A stretch of 64,000 nucleotides of DNA, taken from positions 14,267,048 to 14,331,047 of the forward strand of contig NC_084772.1 of assembly GCF_028858725.1 (NCBI RefSeq), read 5' to 3'. Shown in pieces: positions 38,141 through 52,166 of this stretch. Position numbers and translations under genes: made by a program. The notes under the pieces were generated by a model. The model searched no databases. It saw nothing but the letters and a program-made list of their open reading frames with translations, and was not told where the DNA came from. Source of the stretch: Colius striatus (taxonomy: Eukaryota; Chordata; Aves; Coliiformes; Coliidae). Numbering within the stretch: the first letter of the stretch is position 1; each line of letters opens with the position of its first letter.

Positions 38141-39308
38141 CAGGACACTTACTTGGGAGAAGTATCCTTAAAAAATAAATAAGTAGAAAAAATGTCTTAC
38201 TGAAAGATGAGAATTGCTAAGGGAAAGCATTGAAAACTGGACTGTTTCCTGATTTCAGGATAAAGCTAGTATAAAACCACTGCAGCATGTGCTATTGCTG
38301 TATGTCAAAGGTAAACATTCACAGACTGGGTGGAAAGGTACCTTTTTGCTTGTTTAGTCACAATTACTATATAAAGTCTCTTCTATAAAAATTTTGAAAA
38401 CAAAGTTAGGGACTAAAAGGCACTTAAGAAATTAAGATGCTGTAAATGTAAACCTCCATCATTGATTATTGCCCGGTAAGGTCAACCTTTATGAAAATAA
38501 AAGTGCTTAACAAGATATTTTTGAGATATTATTTTTTAGTAGATAAGGAAAAATAGAGGATAACATTAATAACAGATAAAAATCTTATATGAGGAACATA
38601 TTTACAGTCATTGGTTCAAATACATTGGTCCTCTATGGAGTGTCACATAGCTACAGTAGTATAAGATTTCTTATTTAGATCTTTGAATTACCAAGTCTTA
38701 TATGTGACATGCATCAGACAGTTCCCCTCTGTCTTTTACTATCCAAGTGAAGATATGCAGACTAAAATGTGGGAACATACATTTATTTTTATTACATCAT
38801 ACTACCTGATAGTGCAGTAGTATAAACAAAAATATTCCATGTTCTAGCATGTGTAGAAATTCACATAGTACAAGATTTCTCTACCTTTGATCAAAGAAAA
38901 TCTTTGTAGAACCTCTTAACAGGAATGCAGAATGTATGTAGATGTTGAGTGTTATGCTCTGAGTAAGAGGTTAAGTAGGTGTTTCAGTCCTCTCCTAAAA
39001 CATTCATACAAATCATTTTAGTAATATATAATTAAATCTCTAGTCTGATTTTAAGCATTTAAAATGGTCATGTGTTATTGTATTTGAACTGTATTTTAGT
39101 CCATGCTAAGAAAAGGGTTTGTGGGTGTATTACATGCATGATGACTTATATTTTCAAGTTATGTAAGCACAGGAGCAGACACAAATCTGACATTTGTGAC
39201 TACTTCAATCTCTATATGAAACTGGAATGCAACTTTGATTTAGATAGTAACTGTTAACATCCAAAGTGTCCCAAAATGCTTCTAAACAATGTTGGTACAT
39301 CAATGCAA
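38141..39308. other. Intronic AT-rich DNA
   Basis: Nothing recognised beyond AT-rich unique sequence. Confidence 0.5.
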
Positions 39309-39572
39309 ACATGAGGAAATGGGTTCAAGTAGCACCAGGGGAGGTTTAGATTGGACATTAAGAAGAACTTTTTCACTGAGAGAGTTATTAAGCATTGGAA
39401 TGGGCTGCCCAGGGAGATGGTGGAGTCACCACTCCTAGACATATTCAAAAGACACATAGATGAAGTACTGAGGGATGTGGTTTAGTGATGGGCTTGGCAA
39501 TGTGAGCTAGTTGGTTGGATCTGATGATTTTAAAGGTCTTTTCCAACTGTAGTGACTGTATGATTCTATGAA
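39309..39572 (+). mobile_element. CR1 LINE, 5'-truncated 3' end
   Basis: The order of phrases is diagnostic of the CR1 3' end: 'caccaggggaggtttaga', 'ggacattaagaagaact', 'gcattggaatgggctgccca', 'gagtcacc', 'ttggatctgatgat', 'aaaggtcttttccaact', and a final ATTCTATGA tail. Only about 260 bases remain, so the reverse-transcriptase frame is absent and the copy is dead. CR1 typically inserts as such short 3' pieces without a poly(A) tail. The left border is approximate. This is the strongest taxonomic clue in the window. Confidence 0.95.
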
Positions 39573-42500
39573 ATACAACAACTGCATGCATAAAAATGAG
39601 AGTGAACACTATAAGTTCACATTACTAAGGTTATAAGAGTAATACGTGTACAGATATTTTTCAGGAGGTTTAGAGAGGTGCAAAAGACAAATGTAAAGCA
39701 AGTTAACTTTTGAGAGAGAGAAAATCCAAGGAAAGGGGAGACTCTGTAATTGAATTTACCAATAAAGGGCCTTTTAAAGTGATTATGAAGTTGTAACACT
39801 GGCCACTTTTTGGTTTTTTAATTTTTCCCCATATACAGAAGTTACTGCATGTGCTGCACAGTCCTTGAAAATGTCATCTCATTCTGCTCTCAAGCTTCTC
39901 CGACAAAGACTGTTTTGCCTCCTTTCTGTCTTTTGTCTTCCATACCTATTTTCCTACCATTTCTCCACATCCATTGAATATTGTTAAAAAAATCTTCCAC
40001 CAACTATTAAGAGGACAAATTTAAAGGTAGAGGCATGTAATAGGGACAAGTAATGTAATAATGGTAATCTGTTTGCCCAGTCATATTATCATACATAAAC
40101 AATATGTATGCTCAGTATTCATGTTCTTACAGTGGGCCCACTCTAATGGTGTGAGCTGTAGAGTAGGGGTCAAGGGAATGTGCTAGTTTTAAAATTACTT
40201 TCTTTCTAGACACAGTTCATGACAGCTGTGTGAACCCCAAAATGATTTAGTGAGCTTTGCAGAGTATTGTCTTTGAAGTCTCGCTAGAATTGCACCTGGT
40301 TTTAGGTGTTTCCAAGCATCAGCACATCTTGCTGTTGTTTAAGCATCAGCTGAAAAAATGCTAGTTGGAAATGTCACCAAAGCTCTTCTTTGTTAGATCT
40401 GCTTCTGGCCATCTGGGGGAAGCCTGCCTGCATAGGTGAGAATGGATATTTCTGAAAGACCAAGAAAAAAGGGGGAAAGGTGGAAATCTATGAAGAGTTA
40501 AGTGCCATGCCAGCTAAGGATGTGCTGTCTCTGGGGAATTGCACCTGCTGGTTAATTGAACCAAGTGAAGCTTTATGGTTACATCCAACACAGATGAATT
40601 AAACATTGAGTTCAGTTTGGGAAATTTCACTTTATCCAGTAGCAGCTCAAGAATTGGCTTAATCCTGCTGCTATGAGCTTTCTAGGAGAATGAGACATGC
40701 TGAAGTCTAAACAGAAATACACTCAATCTGCTGTTGCCATGAGAATAAAACACAGTAGTCAAAGTAATATATCTTAACCAGCTCTACTGATGTGATGTTC
40801 AGCAAAGTACCTCCTACTGAAGGTGCTATTGTTTATATCCTGTTTCATTCAATTTGATATATAGCTTTTTCTTGTCCATGACTTCAGCAGCTGTCATGCA
40901 GATCAGACTTCAGCTGAAATCTGTGTTTGTGGCACTCTATGAATAAGAAAAATGTGTTTTACAGTTCAATTTGAGAGATGAAAGAGGAATCAGATAAAGT
41001 TAAAATGTTGTAGAAGTTTAGCAAGATGTTTCTTGAAATGGCTACAGAACTTGGTCAGACAGTTAAATAATCAGTTGAAATAGCAGGTTGTTTACTGGAA
41101 AGACTGTCATGCTGTGAAGAAATAGGAACAGGGTTTTTTCTGCAAGCAAAAATATGGTTTCACTATCAACTCAATGATTTAACTTTGTTTGAAAAGGCTA
41201 TAGCTAGTCCAATTAGAGAAATGCCTGAGATGACAATAATTAAAAGACCGACAGCACTTCCTTTCTAACTTCCTGAGGGATAGTTTAGCATCCAGGCAGG
41301 AGAACAAAGGAATGGTTCACCTTTCTCTTAGATGTTGTGATTTAGTCAGGACTGACTTAGGCAGGCTCAGATCAGACTCACTGGGATTGTTTTTCAATTT
41401 TTGCTTTTCTTCTTCTGTAATACAGAATATCATTTTTTATTTTTCTTTTTTGTTATCACCCGGTGTTTTTATATAACAAAGTGTTCCTCATCCAGGACCT
41501 ACGTCAGTGGTGAAACCTTTTGATTTCTCAGGCTCTCTTCTTATGGCACATTACACTTTTAGGTGTTTGGTTTTGTATTGCATACTTAGGTTTACTATAG
41601 CACACATTAAAACCTGTCTGCTGCATACCTGCTATCATGCATTTGAGTGGATGCACCTTTTTCAAGTACTTCTACTTCGCCTGCCTGAAGTGGCTGGAGT
41701 CAGAGACTGAAAATGTCTGTGCACCTCTTCTTTTTTATTTAGTAGCACAACACCATATGTACAGAGAAAAAAATTTTGCTTCTTTGCATGATAACACAAC
41801 AGCGAGGACATTAATTCTTTGGTTTAAGTCCTGATAGTTACAGGGTGATTTTAGAAAAAGTTATCAATGTCAGAATTCAAAGAAATAGATCAGCTCAAAA
41901 TAGACAAAATATTCCACTAATTTAGTGATTCTTTCCCTCCTTGATCTTGTTTCAATAAAGAGACTATACAAAAATTTAGTATTTAATAGGTTTTGGGAAA
42001 CTTAATTTTAAATCAGGGAAAGATCAGCAGTCTGACATTGCTGGCTCAAGAGGAAAAATGAGATGTCATGTAACTTATATAAGCACTACAACTCTTTGTG
42101 AGGCAATTTCTGTATTTTTTTCTGTGCATGATTACATTTTATAAATATCCTACTGTGTACAGGTATTGTCTCATCTCTCTATCTACCAGTACAGGCTGAT
42201 GGGCTGTCCTCCACTCTCAGATGAGAAGCAGCCAGCAGCAGTTAATGACAGCATTGGAATTTCTGGCACCTTTTTTACACTGCACTGACTCTACACTCAC
42301 AGGATAATTATATCTCAGCTTTGCTTTATGTCACTGAATACAGGACATGTTTTGATGCTCTCTCAAGAAATTTTAAAATAATTTGTCTCTGAAACTATGA
42401 TTTCTGTGTGCTTGTGGGGAAAAGGACCCTTGACACCAAATATAACTGATGCAGGGGTACTACTGACATTAGTTTCTTGGTTTTCCTTTTCTGAAGTGCT

Positions 42501-44954
42501 ATCAGTGAATTTTAGGCAGGATATGGTATTGTGAATAGGGGATGATAAGCAACTTTATATATTCTTGGATATCAAAGGAGTCTTTGATTTATGTGGAAGG
42601 CATTGAGGATGGATTAATACTTTTAAAGACAGGCAAAGAGAAAGATCATGGAAGACTTGTACTTAACATTTCTCTTCCATTTTAAGTTTTATTCTGCAGT
42701 AAGCTATGTTTGTAGACTCTTATTGTGAGAGCTAATATAAAAGACAGAGTAAGCAGGGACAGAGCCAGGAAGAACATGTGTTTTCTTTGCTACGTGTGCA
42801 CTCTGTCAAATAAAATTCCTTTTTATTCCTCTTGTATTAAAGAAGAGAGAGATAATATGAATATGGCTTTTCACCCCCATATTGCTTAGCCTTTCATCTT
42901 TTCAGTGCCTGGATCCTTCTTTTATCCTGTGTCTCAATTGCCCATTGAAAAATATACCACAAATTCCTCTTCCACATTCTTGAACTCATTGAATTTGGTG
43001 AGATTTTTACTACTGAACTTTAATGGGTCAGGTCTAGGTGTTCAGAGTGCCATATATAGTGAATTCCCAAACTCAATTCAAATTTTCTAGCACACTTTCT
43101 ACAGGGATTCCCCCTTTCTTTTTGTTTTCATTACCATAATTCTTATTGGAAGCATAATTATGTACTTCACAATTTTGGTTGTACTAAATGATCTCCAAAA
43201 CCCTAAAACAGGCAGATCATATTCAAATATGTTATCATCCTCAGAAGCAAATAGTATTAGAAGTCTTTTGAAGAGGCCATAGATTGCAGCAAGGAAGCTA
43301 AGTGAAGAGGATTGAATTGCTTATGCCAGGATATTTATGTGGCGCTAAGCCTAAACGGTTGTCAGAAGAGTTTCTCCTGTTGAATGATCAAGATAAAGCT
43401 ACTACAGTCCTTCCAACTCGTTCAGCTGTACAAGCTTTAATTACCTAAATCTGGACTGAACCCACTAAATCAGTGAGGTTCTTCTGAATTGCAATCATTA
43501 AATAAGTTACCCCCAATAACATTCTGGTGTGAGTTGCTGCTTCTTAAGTCAGGTGGAAGAAACGCTATTGGAATAGGGATCTTGGAGGAAGCAAATACAA
43601 ACACTTTTCTTAAAAGATTCTGATAAGAAGAAAATAATGTTTGTTACAATTATCCTTTTCAGATTTGACATCTTTCAACTCAGAGATGATGGCCTGTATT
43701 TTTGGTGTTCTTTCTGTGTAAAATAATCCTCATGCTCTTTCAAATTAAATATTATGTATTTTTTATATTTTCACAGAGCCTGAGAAAACCAAGTGGCATA
43801 TATTAGATTGATTGGCCTCTAATGAAATCTGTAATCTTTTCCTTACCATTGAAAAAACTTTCTTTTTGAAAGTTCTTTACAGTTTTTCAGATCACTAGAT
43901 GTTCCTTGTATTTCATTTACTCTTTTCCAGTTCCTCTTTTCAAGAAGTTCAGTGCTACTAATTCAGTTCCAAGTTATTTTTTCACAGATACCAAAATAGA
44001 TGAAAATCATAAAGTTACAGACTTACTATGGTTTTTAGGTACTTCTTTACTGGAATAATAATGAAAAAAAAATCTTGAATTTTTAATTCAGAGGAAAATT
44101 AATTCTGTCCCTTAGTTTTCTTAGCAAATGACTCATGCAAGATATTTCAAAGTCATTAGCAAATCTTTCTTTTGATTAGATGGAAGGTTGAACTTAAGAG
44201 GAACTGTGAGCTCCCACATCATGTCAACTGAAACTAGTTCCCAAATCTATTACTTTACCTGCCTCTTGTTTCTGTATAGGACAGAATATACAGATATATT
44301 GGAAGTCATACAGATACATGTAATGGATGTAGAGTTAGTGTCAGTCCTCTGTTTTGTGTAACTTCAGTAGTAGCTGTTTCTGTTTAGCATGATGAGAACA
44401 GATTAAACTCCTGGAGCTACAGAATATAGACCTTTATGTCTGAAAGTACTTTTTTTTCCATGTTAGTATTTGTAATTAGTTTTAGGTCAGGACTGTAGCA
44501 GAAAACAAAACTTGCTTCAAAAGTAAAAGATGTTAACTTCTGAAGAAGTTAACTCTCTCCATACTTTCTACTGCAAGATTCAAGTTTTCTGAAAGTGATT
44601 AAAAATTCAGAAAAAATTTCTAGCGAAGAAGATACATTTTTAGTCTTCAGAAGTAGAAAGTGTTTGCTAATATAGTTACACCAGGATATGTGTATCAATA
44701 ACAATCTTTATTTTAAGCACAGCATATGTTGGCAAAGGAAGGCTTTTGTCTGTTGATGAATAAAGCTCATATAGCAGAAATGACTTTTCTCTGCCAGCTG
44801 AAATTCTTCTTTTCTCAGATTTTTGTCTTACACTGTTATCAGTGAGGAATGCTTGAAACCATGCGTCTATGACTGGTGTAGGCTGAACCTGTATTTTCAG
44901 GATGCCAGAGAAAGTGAGACATTGCCGATTTAGACATCTCGAAAGTTTCTACTA

Positions 44955-44969
44955 TTTTTTTTTTTTTTT
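44955..44969. repeat. T15 homopolymer
   Basis: Run of 15 T with no adjoining retroposon recognised. Confidence 0.85.
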
Positions 44970-47938
44970 AATATTTCTGTAGCCACAATTTGTTGGTGAT
45001 ATCAGTGTTTCTTTAAAACATGTCAGGGAAAAGAGATTTTAGGTCCTGTTAGGAGTGAGAAAAAGGATTTGTTAGAGTATATGGGCTAATATCCCATTTT
45101 CTAATCTAGAGGGATCTTAGTAAAAAATGTGAGTTCTTCTACCATTGCACATTCTTTTAATGGCTTGGTTTATGGCCTTTGTCCAGATCATTTACCTCTT
45201 TACACCTTCCTGAATGACTCTGCTCATTTCTTATAATACAGTTGCACATGATTTTTGAAATCAGGAGACAGAAGAGCAGATCAAGAGCAAGAAATAGGTC
45301 CCACTGCCAAACCAGGAATAATTTCCAATATATGTAATCTAAAATGTCTGAAGCATTTTCTTAAATAAAAGCCTTATGCAGGAGACCAAAATCCATGGAT
45401 GTAACATAGCCTGAGCACAACTGAATGTGGCCAACGATGACCTTCATAACTTGCAGAAAAAGTTCTGGTTAACTATGTGCATCACATTAAATTAGCAAAA
45501 TTAAGTATTCCTTGGCTTGAAAATGTCACTAATAGGTGATGGTAGAACATATGTGTTATTTATACACAGTGATATCCTGTGCATATCGGCACAGCAGCTG
45601 TACTGAAGAGATCCTAGCAATGGCATTTTGTCTTGTTAGAAAAAGTTGTGCTCTTCTTAAAGACCCAGTCAACATCATTTTGCCTTCATTCCACGTGAAG
45701 CTGGTTAATCCTTAGCTGTTGTTAAGCAGATAGTAGTTACAAGATGTTTTATCTCCGGTCGAAAGCAGAAAAATCTGATATGAAACTGTTACTGAGAACA
45801 TTCTGGTATTTAATGCAAGACAGTAAAAAGGTTGATATCAATTTATTGAATTGGAGTTCTTGCTTCCCAAGAGCAGGAAGAATCAACTCGAACTGTGTGC
45901 AATTTATTTGGGATTGCACTGAATGGTAATGAAGGAGGTTGAAGTGCTTGCTAAATACTGCAGAGATGCTCCTAGTAAGGATATAGGCATCAAACTAAGC
46001 TTCTGCTAGTATCTTGCCAGAGCTACAGAGTCGTCCTAGTAATACGTCAGGATGGCTTGGTCTCTTAAAAATTCTAGTAGTGAGTTGAACTTGTGCTTGG
46101 TTTATCTGCTGTTTCCTAATTTTGTGGGACAAAATTTTGAGTATAAATCATCTGAATAGCTGTCACCATGTTTGTTTTTCAGTGCAGCAAAACTATTTAT
46201 ACTGTTGGATAATAAAAACAATAGATACGTGAGCTGATATATTTTTATTATGCTTCATATCAATGAAAATTTTCTTGACCAAATCTGTATTTCAGCCCAA
46301 ATAGTGGGAATAACAAAAACCTCACTTGTGATGTTTTTGATTTAGGCAGCCATCAAGATTTCTAATTGTAGCTAATTATTGCTGAAAATTGTGCTGCAGT
46401 TTGTTTAGATTTGACAACAGAAGCATCGGGCATTCAACTGGACATGGATAATGAGAAATTCTAACTGATTATTACAGTTTATCCTAACAGATGCTCCTAA
46501 CTTGCCATAAAATGATGGTCATGTATTCTTCTTCCTTACAATGTCTAAGTTAAAATGAAACAAGTGGATGTAACATTTAATCTCGCATGCGATGGAGCTT
46601 TAGTTTTTTTATAACATTTCTCAGTAGCTATATATCTTCATAGTACCTGGATCACAACATATATCAGCCATGATATGAAAGGTTGAAACAGAAGTTAGCT
46701 CAGATTGTGCCACTTACAATCCATTTTTAAAAAATCTTGAGATATTTATTACAAATGGCTGAAATGAAAACAGAGAGTAAAGGAAGCTTAACACCTATCT
46801 GATATTAGCTAGACCTTTTTATGTTTCATAATCCTTCATGTAAATGAAAAGTATGACTAGATCCAGTACAACTTTTTCTGAGGTTTTGGATTTGTGATGG
46901 CTATGTTAATGATGATGGAGTATGGAAGCAAGTTCAGCTGAATGGGTTATATTAAGAAAGCAAAGCAATAAGAGCAAATGCTGCCTTAGAAGTAGCTTTG
47001 CTGGATAAGAGTCTCTACCAAGTAGATGAAGCAGTGTCTTGTGCTGAGCAGGTGAAGGAATACACATATTCACCAAAGAATAGTACAGAAGTGTAGGAGT
47101 TGAAAATGTGTTGATATGTTTCAATTATGACCTTGATGGTAATTTTTTTTGTCTACAAGTTTATGCAGAAGACAGTATGTAATTGGTGACTTCCAGAAAC
47201 AATTGTTTCTGTGTTTTAAAAGTGAAAAAATCATTAATAAAGATTGATTTCATCAAAAGAATGGCTAATATGTTAAAGCACAAGCAAGTAGCTGCCAAGA
47301 GCATTTATTTAACTAGCTTGCATTGATTTCAGCTGGAGGTACATCAGGTCTGCAAAAACAATATTACACCACATCAACTTAATTTTCTGTTATTTGTTGT
47401 AGAATTGAATCTTTTATTAAAGCGTTATGAATATAGAAACATTTATATGTATATATAGTTCAGATTTTAAAATATTTTTTAAATGGAGGATAGCTAATTT
47501 GTAAAAAAGAATTCATTAAATGCAGGTCATCTTGCTTTTATGTTTAAATTATGTTCATGCAATAGTTACTAATATATTCACTGAAAATTAGTTAAGTTTA
47601 GCAAAATATTCAGCAAACACCTGTGTGTGTCATCAGCTTTCCTCATCTCGGTAGACCACTTGCACAAGGTCATTAACATGCATCGTTAGCATAATCTTAT
47701 TCTGGTAATTTTTGTGAGCAGTTTGATGTATTTTGAGTTGTGTTTTGGGATGTAAAAGTAACATGATAAACTTCAGTTTACTAAATGGCTAAATGTAGTT
47801 CTTTCATTTAGGTTTCTGACATAAATATCAGCAATTACACGTTGAAAGTCTGCTGTGAATAGTTGCTCAAAAGATGCTGTTTCAGCAAACGTACTTGATA
47901 ATCTGAATTCAGTGAAGCATTTGCAGAAATAGAATGCA

Positions 47939-47970
47939 AAAGTGTGCGAATCTGAAAGTGTGTGAATCTG
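47939..47970. repeat. 16-bp tandem duplication
   Basis: AAAGTGTGCGAATCTG (47,939-47,954) is followed directly by AAAGTGTGTGAATCTG. The single difference is C to T at a CpG, as expected from methylation-driven decay of one copy. Confidence 0.9.
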
Positions 47971-48278
47971 ATAAAGATTTAATATGAAATGAATATTTAT
48001 AGATACATTGGCAATAATTGGCTTTTATAATTGCTCATGAGTGTATTAGAGCATCTTCGATTTCTTATGTAAAAGAGGAATACATTAGATAGGGTAACAC
48101 CTGAATACAGAAGCAGACTCTTCTCTGCTTTCAGATAATTGGAATTGGGTTCTCCTCAGTACATATGCTAGCTAAAGTTATATCCAAGAGTCCAAAGCAC
48201 AACTGTTCCTCTTTTTAAGACAAAGACTTAGAATAGTTAAACCTGTGATAAATAGCAGTGATTCTGCAGTACAGCACG

Positions 48279-48349
48279 GGGCAGGCTGCTGTGCAATGCA
48301 GAACAGCTTCTCAGGCTCCCTGCAGCAGCTGCCCACCTGGGCATTGCAC
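48279..48349. other. GC-richer patch with two interleaved inverted repeats
   Basis: A 12-bp stem with one bulged G joins 48,279-48,291 (GGGCAGGCTGCTG) to 48,323-48,334 (CAGCAGCTGCCC). A second perfect 9-bp stem joins GTGCAATGC (48,291-48,299) to GCATTGCAC (48,341-48,349). The stems are in pseudoknot order. No known RNA family is recognised. Confidence 0.5.
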
Positions 48350-49877
48350 CATGCACTGCTCTGACCCGAAATGTTTGAGAAAACCCTCAGCATACCAAGG
48401 ACATTCTACCAGAAATTGTCACTCTTGAAGGAACCCCCCACTCAATACAGCCTTGCTGTTCCATACTGCACAGTTATTTTTACATTTTCTTTATATTCCA
48501 TCCAGATCCAAAACTGAATCCACCTTTTATTTTTAAAATGTCATTGATTTGTAGACTCAAGACTAACATGTCTTTTTCTTCCTCACACTGGGATACTTAA
48601 AATATTTCCTTTGTTTCCTTTACTCACAGATAAAAATGGATTTGTGTGTCTTGCCTTCTATCATAATGTTGGCAAGAATGTGAATTTAATGCCAAGTGCT
48701 TGTATAAGAATTTCACCATAAAAATTTCTTTGCAATTCCCAGTTTTAATTACTTTACAGACTCACATTGAAGGCAACAAGAGGTTTCCAGTTGAGCCTTC
48801 TTGCCACTTTTTTAATACAAAAACTTATTTTTAACCTTTTAGTTATTATTACAAGTTTATGGCTTCAGCTGTCTGATGCAGTTTTCTCACTGACATTTGG
48901 GTGAGTCATACAGTCCCTTTTTTTTATTCATTGTTTTGTTATTTTTCCTGGGCTGCTGATATATCTTTTGATCTGTCTGGCTCACATATTCTTTGGCTTT
49001 GAATTCAGCTGCAAAATTGGCCACCGTATTAGATTTTTTTTTCAACTGCTGATTTTTATTTACTGCATCAAATATGTATTTGACTAAAATCTTTGTGATT
49101 GATTTCCATCAAAGATGCTAGTTTCTTCATACTCTGCAATATGTTTTCTGTACAGTCAGGACCTTTCATCATGGCAATTTTAGGCTTTTGAGCACTAATC
49201 TTCCCATCCCTAAGTCATCAGGATTTGTTATGTGGTAACTAACAATCAGTATTTCTTTGATTTACTGTTTCCTCTGAAGTTACTGGTTCTTACTCATAGT
49301 AGTGTTTGTTTGTCTGGTTGTGATCACGGCTGATAGCTGGATTCTGAAACACAGTTTTTACCTTCCCTTAATGTCAGAATGCCTCATGCAGTTTATTACT
49401 CAATAGTTTATAATAAAAGGTAATTTTGGATAAAGTCTAAATGTCAGTAGGTAACTTTGAGGAAATATGAAATTAATTATACAAACATTTGAAAAAACTT
49501 GGTACCAGCTAATAAAGTCCCACGGAAATGTACACAAAAAGTGTGCTACCTATATCTTTTAAGCTTCCAGATGTTTTCTTTATTTGTGCAATATACTTGT
49601 TAAAATTTGATAACTTTACTTTTCCTTTATTTCTATAAAATTTCTTTATCCCTCTCAGTCATTCATAAATGAATTTCTTTCCATTATTTTAGTGACTTCA
49701 AAATGTTCAAAACCAGAAAGGTTTGTTTAACAGCAGCAATGTATCAAAACTGCAGCATGTTTGTTTGTACAGAAATCCAACTGCAGTCTCTTCAATCTAG
49801 ATGTTATCTTTTAATGAGATATCTGCTGTGGCAAACACTTTACCATCGCAACAGCAGCTGTGGTGTTCCCCAGTCAT

Positions 49878-49918
49878 CCATGCCCTGCTTTCCTGTCCCT
49901 GCCTGGTACAGGGCATGG
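49878..49918. repeat. Perfect 10-bp inverted repeat, 21-base loop
   Basis: CCATGCCCTG (49,878-49,887) is exactly complementary to CAGGGCATGG (49,909-49,918). The patch is GC-richer than its surroundings. The stem is shorter than a microRNA precursor needs. Confidence 0.8.
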
Positions 49919-52152
49919 CTTTGCCTCTTCCAGTCAGGAAAGGACGGGTGCAAGGATGCACGCAAGTACTAATGCCCGTGGCTGCCTAAAAGAACTAGTA
50001 GGTTGTTTGACAACTTCCAGTTCATACTAGTTCATCTGTTAGATATTAGTTAACTGAATGCTTTAAGGGTCTAATTTCTGGGTCGAGTCTATTCTATATA
50101 GTTTGGGAAAAAAAATATATTTATAAACAGGGAATGACTCTTGCTTTGTTGTTTTTCATGCAAGAACTTCCATTTCAACTCTTCAGATTGCTCAGTTGAA
50201 ATACGGTGCTATACAGTTGCTAGACAAGATTGTAGCCTATTTGATATCATGTAAGTGAAAATTGAAAAGCGGCAGAATGTCCTTTGTCAGAGTGCTGTGA
50301 AATAAGCATTGAAGAAAAATCAGCCTTTTTCACTTTTACTTGTGAGGTAGGTTGCTATGGTCTGCACCTGATCCTGCAGCTTGATCAGTACACCTGTATC
50401 AGGTGTGTTCCCAGAGTGTTTTTGAGTACGTTTTTTTACATTGAGCTAACCTTTATTCTTGGCTTGAGACAAAACTTGGCTCGTGTTTTTATGTCCAATG
50501 TATTATGGTTTTTTAACAGCAAGATATAAAGACTAACAGCAAGTGAGCTATTGTGCATTTACTAGCAACTATTTTAGAACAATGTTATCCGAATAAGAAG
50601 ACAAAGCCTTGTAAATCCTATTTTTCTACTTTGAAAATGTATATGTGTTGCTACTGAAACATGTTGAGAACCCAATTCATATAATCTTGTGGTTCAAAAT
50701 GGCAATGGTTCTGTGTCCTTTGACAAGTTTGAGAAATAGCCTTCATTTGGGTAGTCATAGGTCTCTTTCTTTTTTGACCCTTTTCAAATCTAAACACATG
50801 TCAAATCAGTTTGATCTGCAACCCCAGACCAAGATATAATTTTTGTGAAGGACAGTAGAATATATTATGGGATATGTTTTAGTACCAGCTCAACTGAGAA
50901 GCTGCTGTTACTTTAAAAATATAATGTGAAAAATATGAGAAAAGTTTGGATTTTGGCCAAAAACATTAAATCTTTATGGTGGATTAAACTATTTTGCAAC
51001 TAAATGCTGCTTTTCTCTGAAAGTACCCATTCCCTCATGCAACTAAATACTGCCATATGTTTAAATTCTTGCAGGCCTCCTAAGGCTGACCCAGAAGAAA
51101 TGTCAACAAATGTTTGTGAGTCCTTGTGGCCTTGTAACATTTTCTTTAAAAAGTGAAGAATGGAACAGCAGGAGCTGTAACACTCCCACAGAACAGACAT
51201 ATGAAGGCATATGGCTAACATGGGAGCCTGCTGGCTCTTCAAAGCTTTCTGGCTTCATTCTTAAGGATCCCTTTTTTTTTTTTCTCTTTTTTTCTTTCTT
51301 CCTCTTTTCTCAAGACAACTAAACTTGTCTTTCTATTTCACAACTTGCTCTGTTCTACTCAGAGCTGAGTTTAGGGAGCCTGTGGTCCTGTATCACCCCC
51401 GACCTGCCATAGGAGATAGGCACGTCTATTCCTTAGAGATGGAAGGTTGGTAAATGCAGGTATGGTGCAGTGTAGTGTCCCTTGAGACAGATAACAATCT
51501 CCTCCCTAGCTATCAGCAGTATCTGGGAAAGCATACTCTGTAAAGCATAAACAATACTGGCTCAATTTTGGAAATTAAATGACATTTGCTGAAAGGTACT
51601 GAGCAGTTGCACTTAAGTTTCATCACAGATTGCTGTTACGGGAGGGGACCTTGAAATGCTCAGGATCACAAGTTACTTCAAAGTCTGTGTGATTTAATCA
51701 TAGGAGAACTTCAGACTTTTAGTAAAATGTATGCTCTTAAATGTCTTTGATGTTTTTGGATGGTTTTTTTTTTCCCTGCAAATATCCTTTCCTGCAATTA
51801 TTATTTTCAGTTAATTCAAATTATTTCTGTACTGGAAAGAAGTAACTTTAGTACTGGAAACTCAGGACACAAAGAAATCTATAGGGAAAAAGTACAACTC
51901 AACAACTCCACTTCCAACTGTCTATGACTCATATTCTGATTATATGCAATTTTGCCTCCTGTTTCTAAGGCCCTTAGTAATATCTGTGTAGCATAAAGTA
52001 CAGCTTTGCAGGTTTATGTGTTTCCAGAAGCTGTAAAGTCCATGCCTGCACCACTCAAGCTTGGGTAAATGAATTGATTACCATATACCAAGAAAAGAGG
52101 AGAGCAGCACATGTCTGCACCTTGACTCAGTTACACAGTGCTCTGAGTACGA

Positions 52153-52166
52153 GTGTGTGTGTGTGG
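52153..52166. repeat. (GT)n microsatellite
   Basis: About six GT units. Short. Confidence 0.85.
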
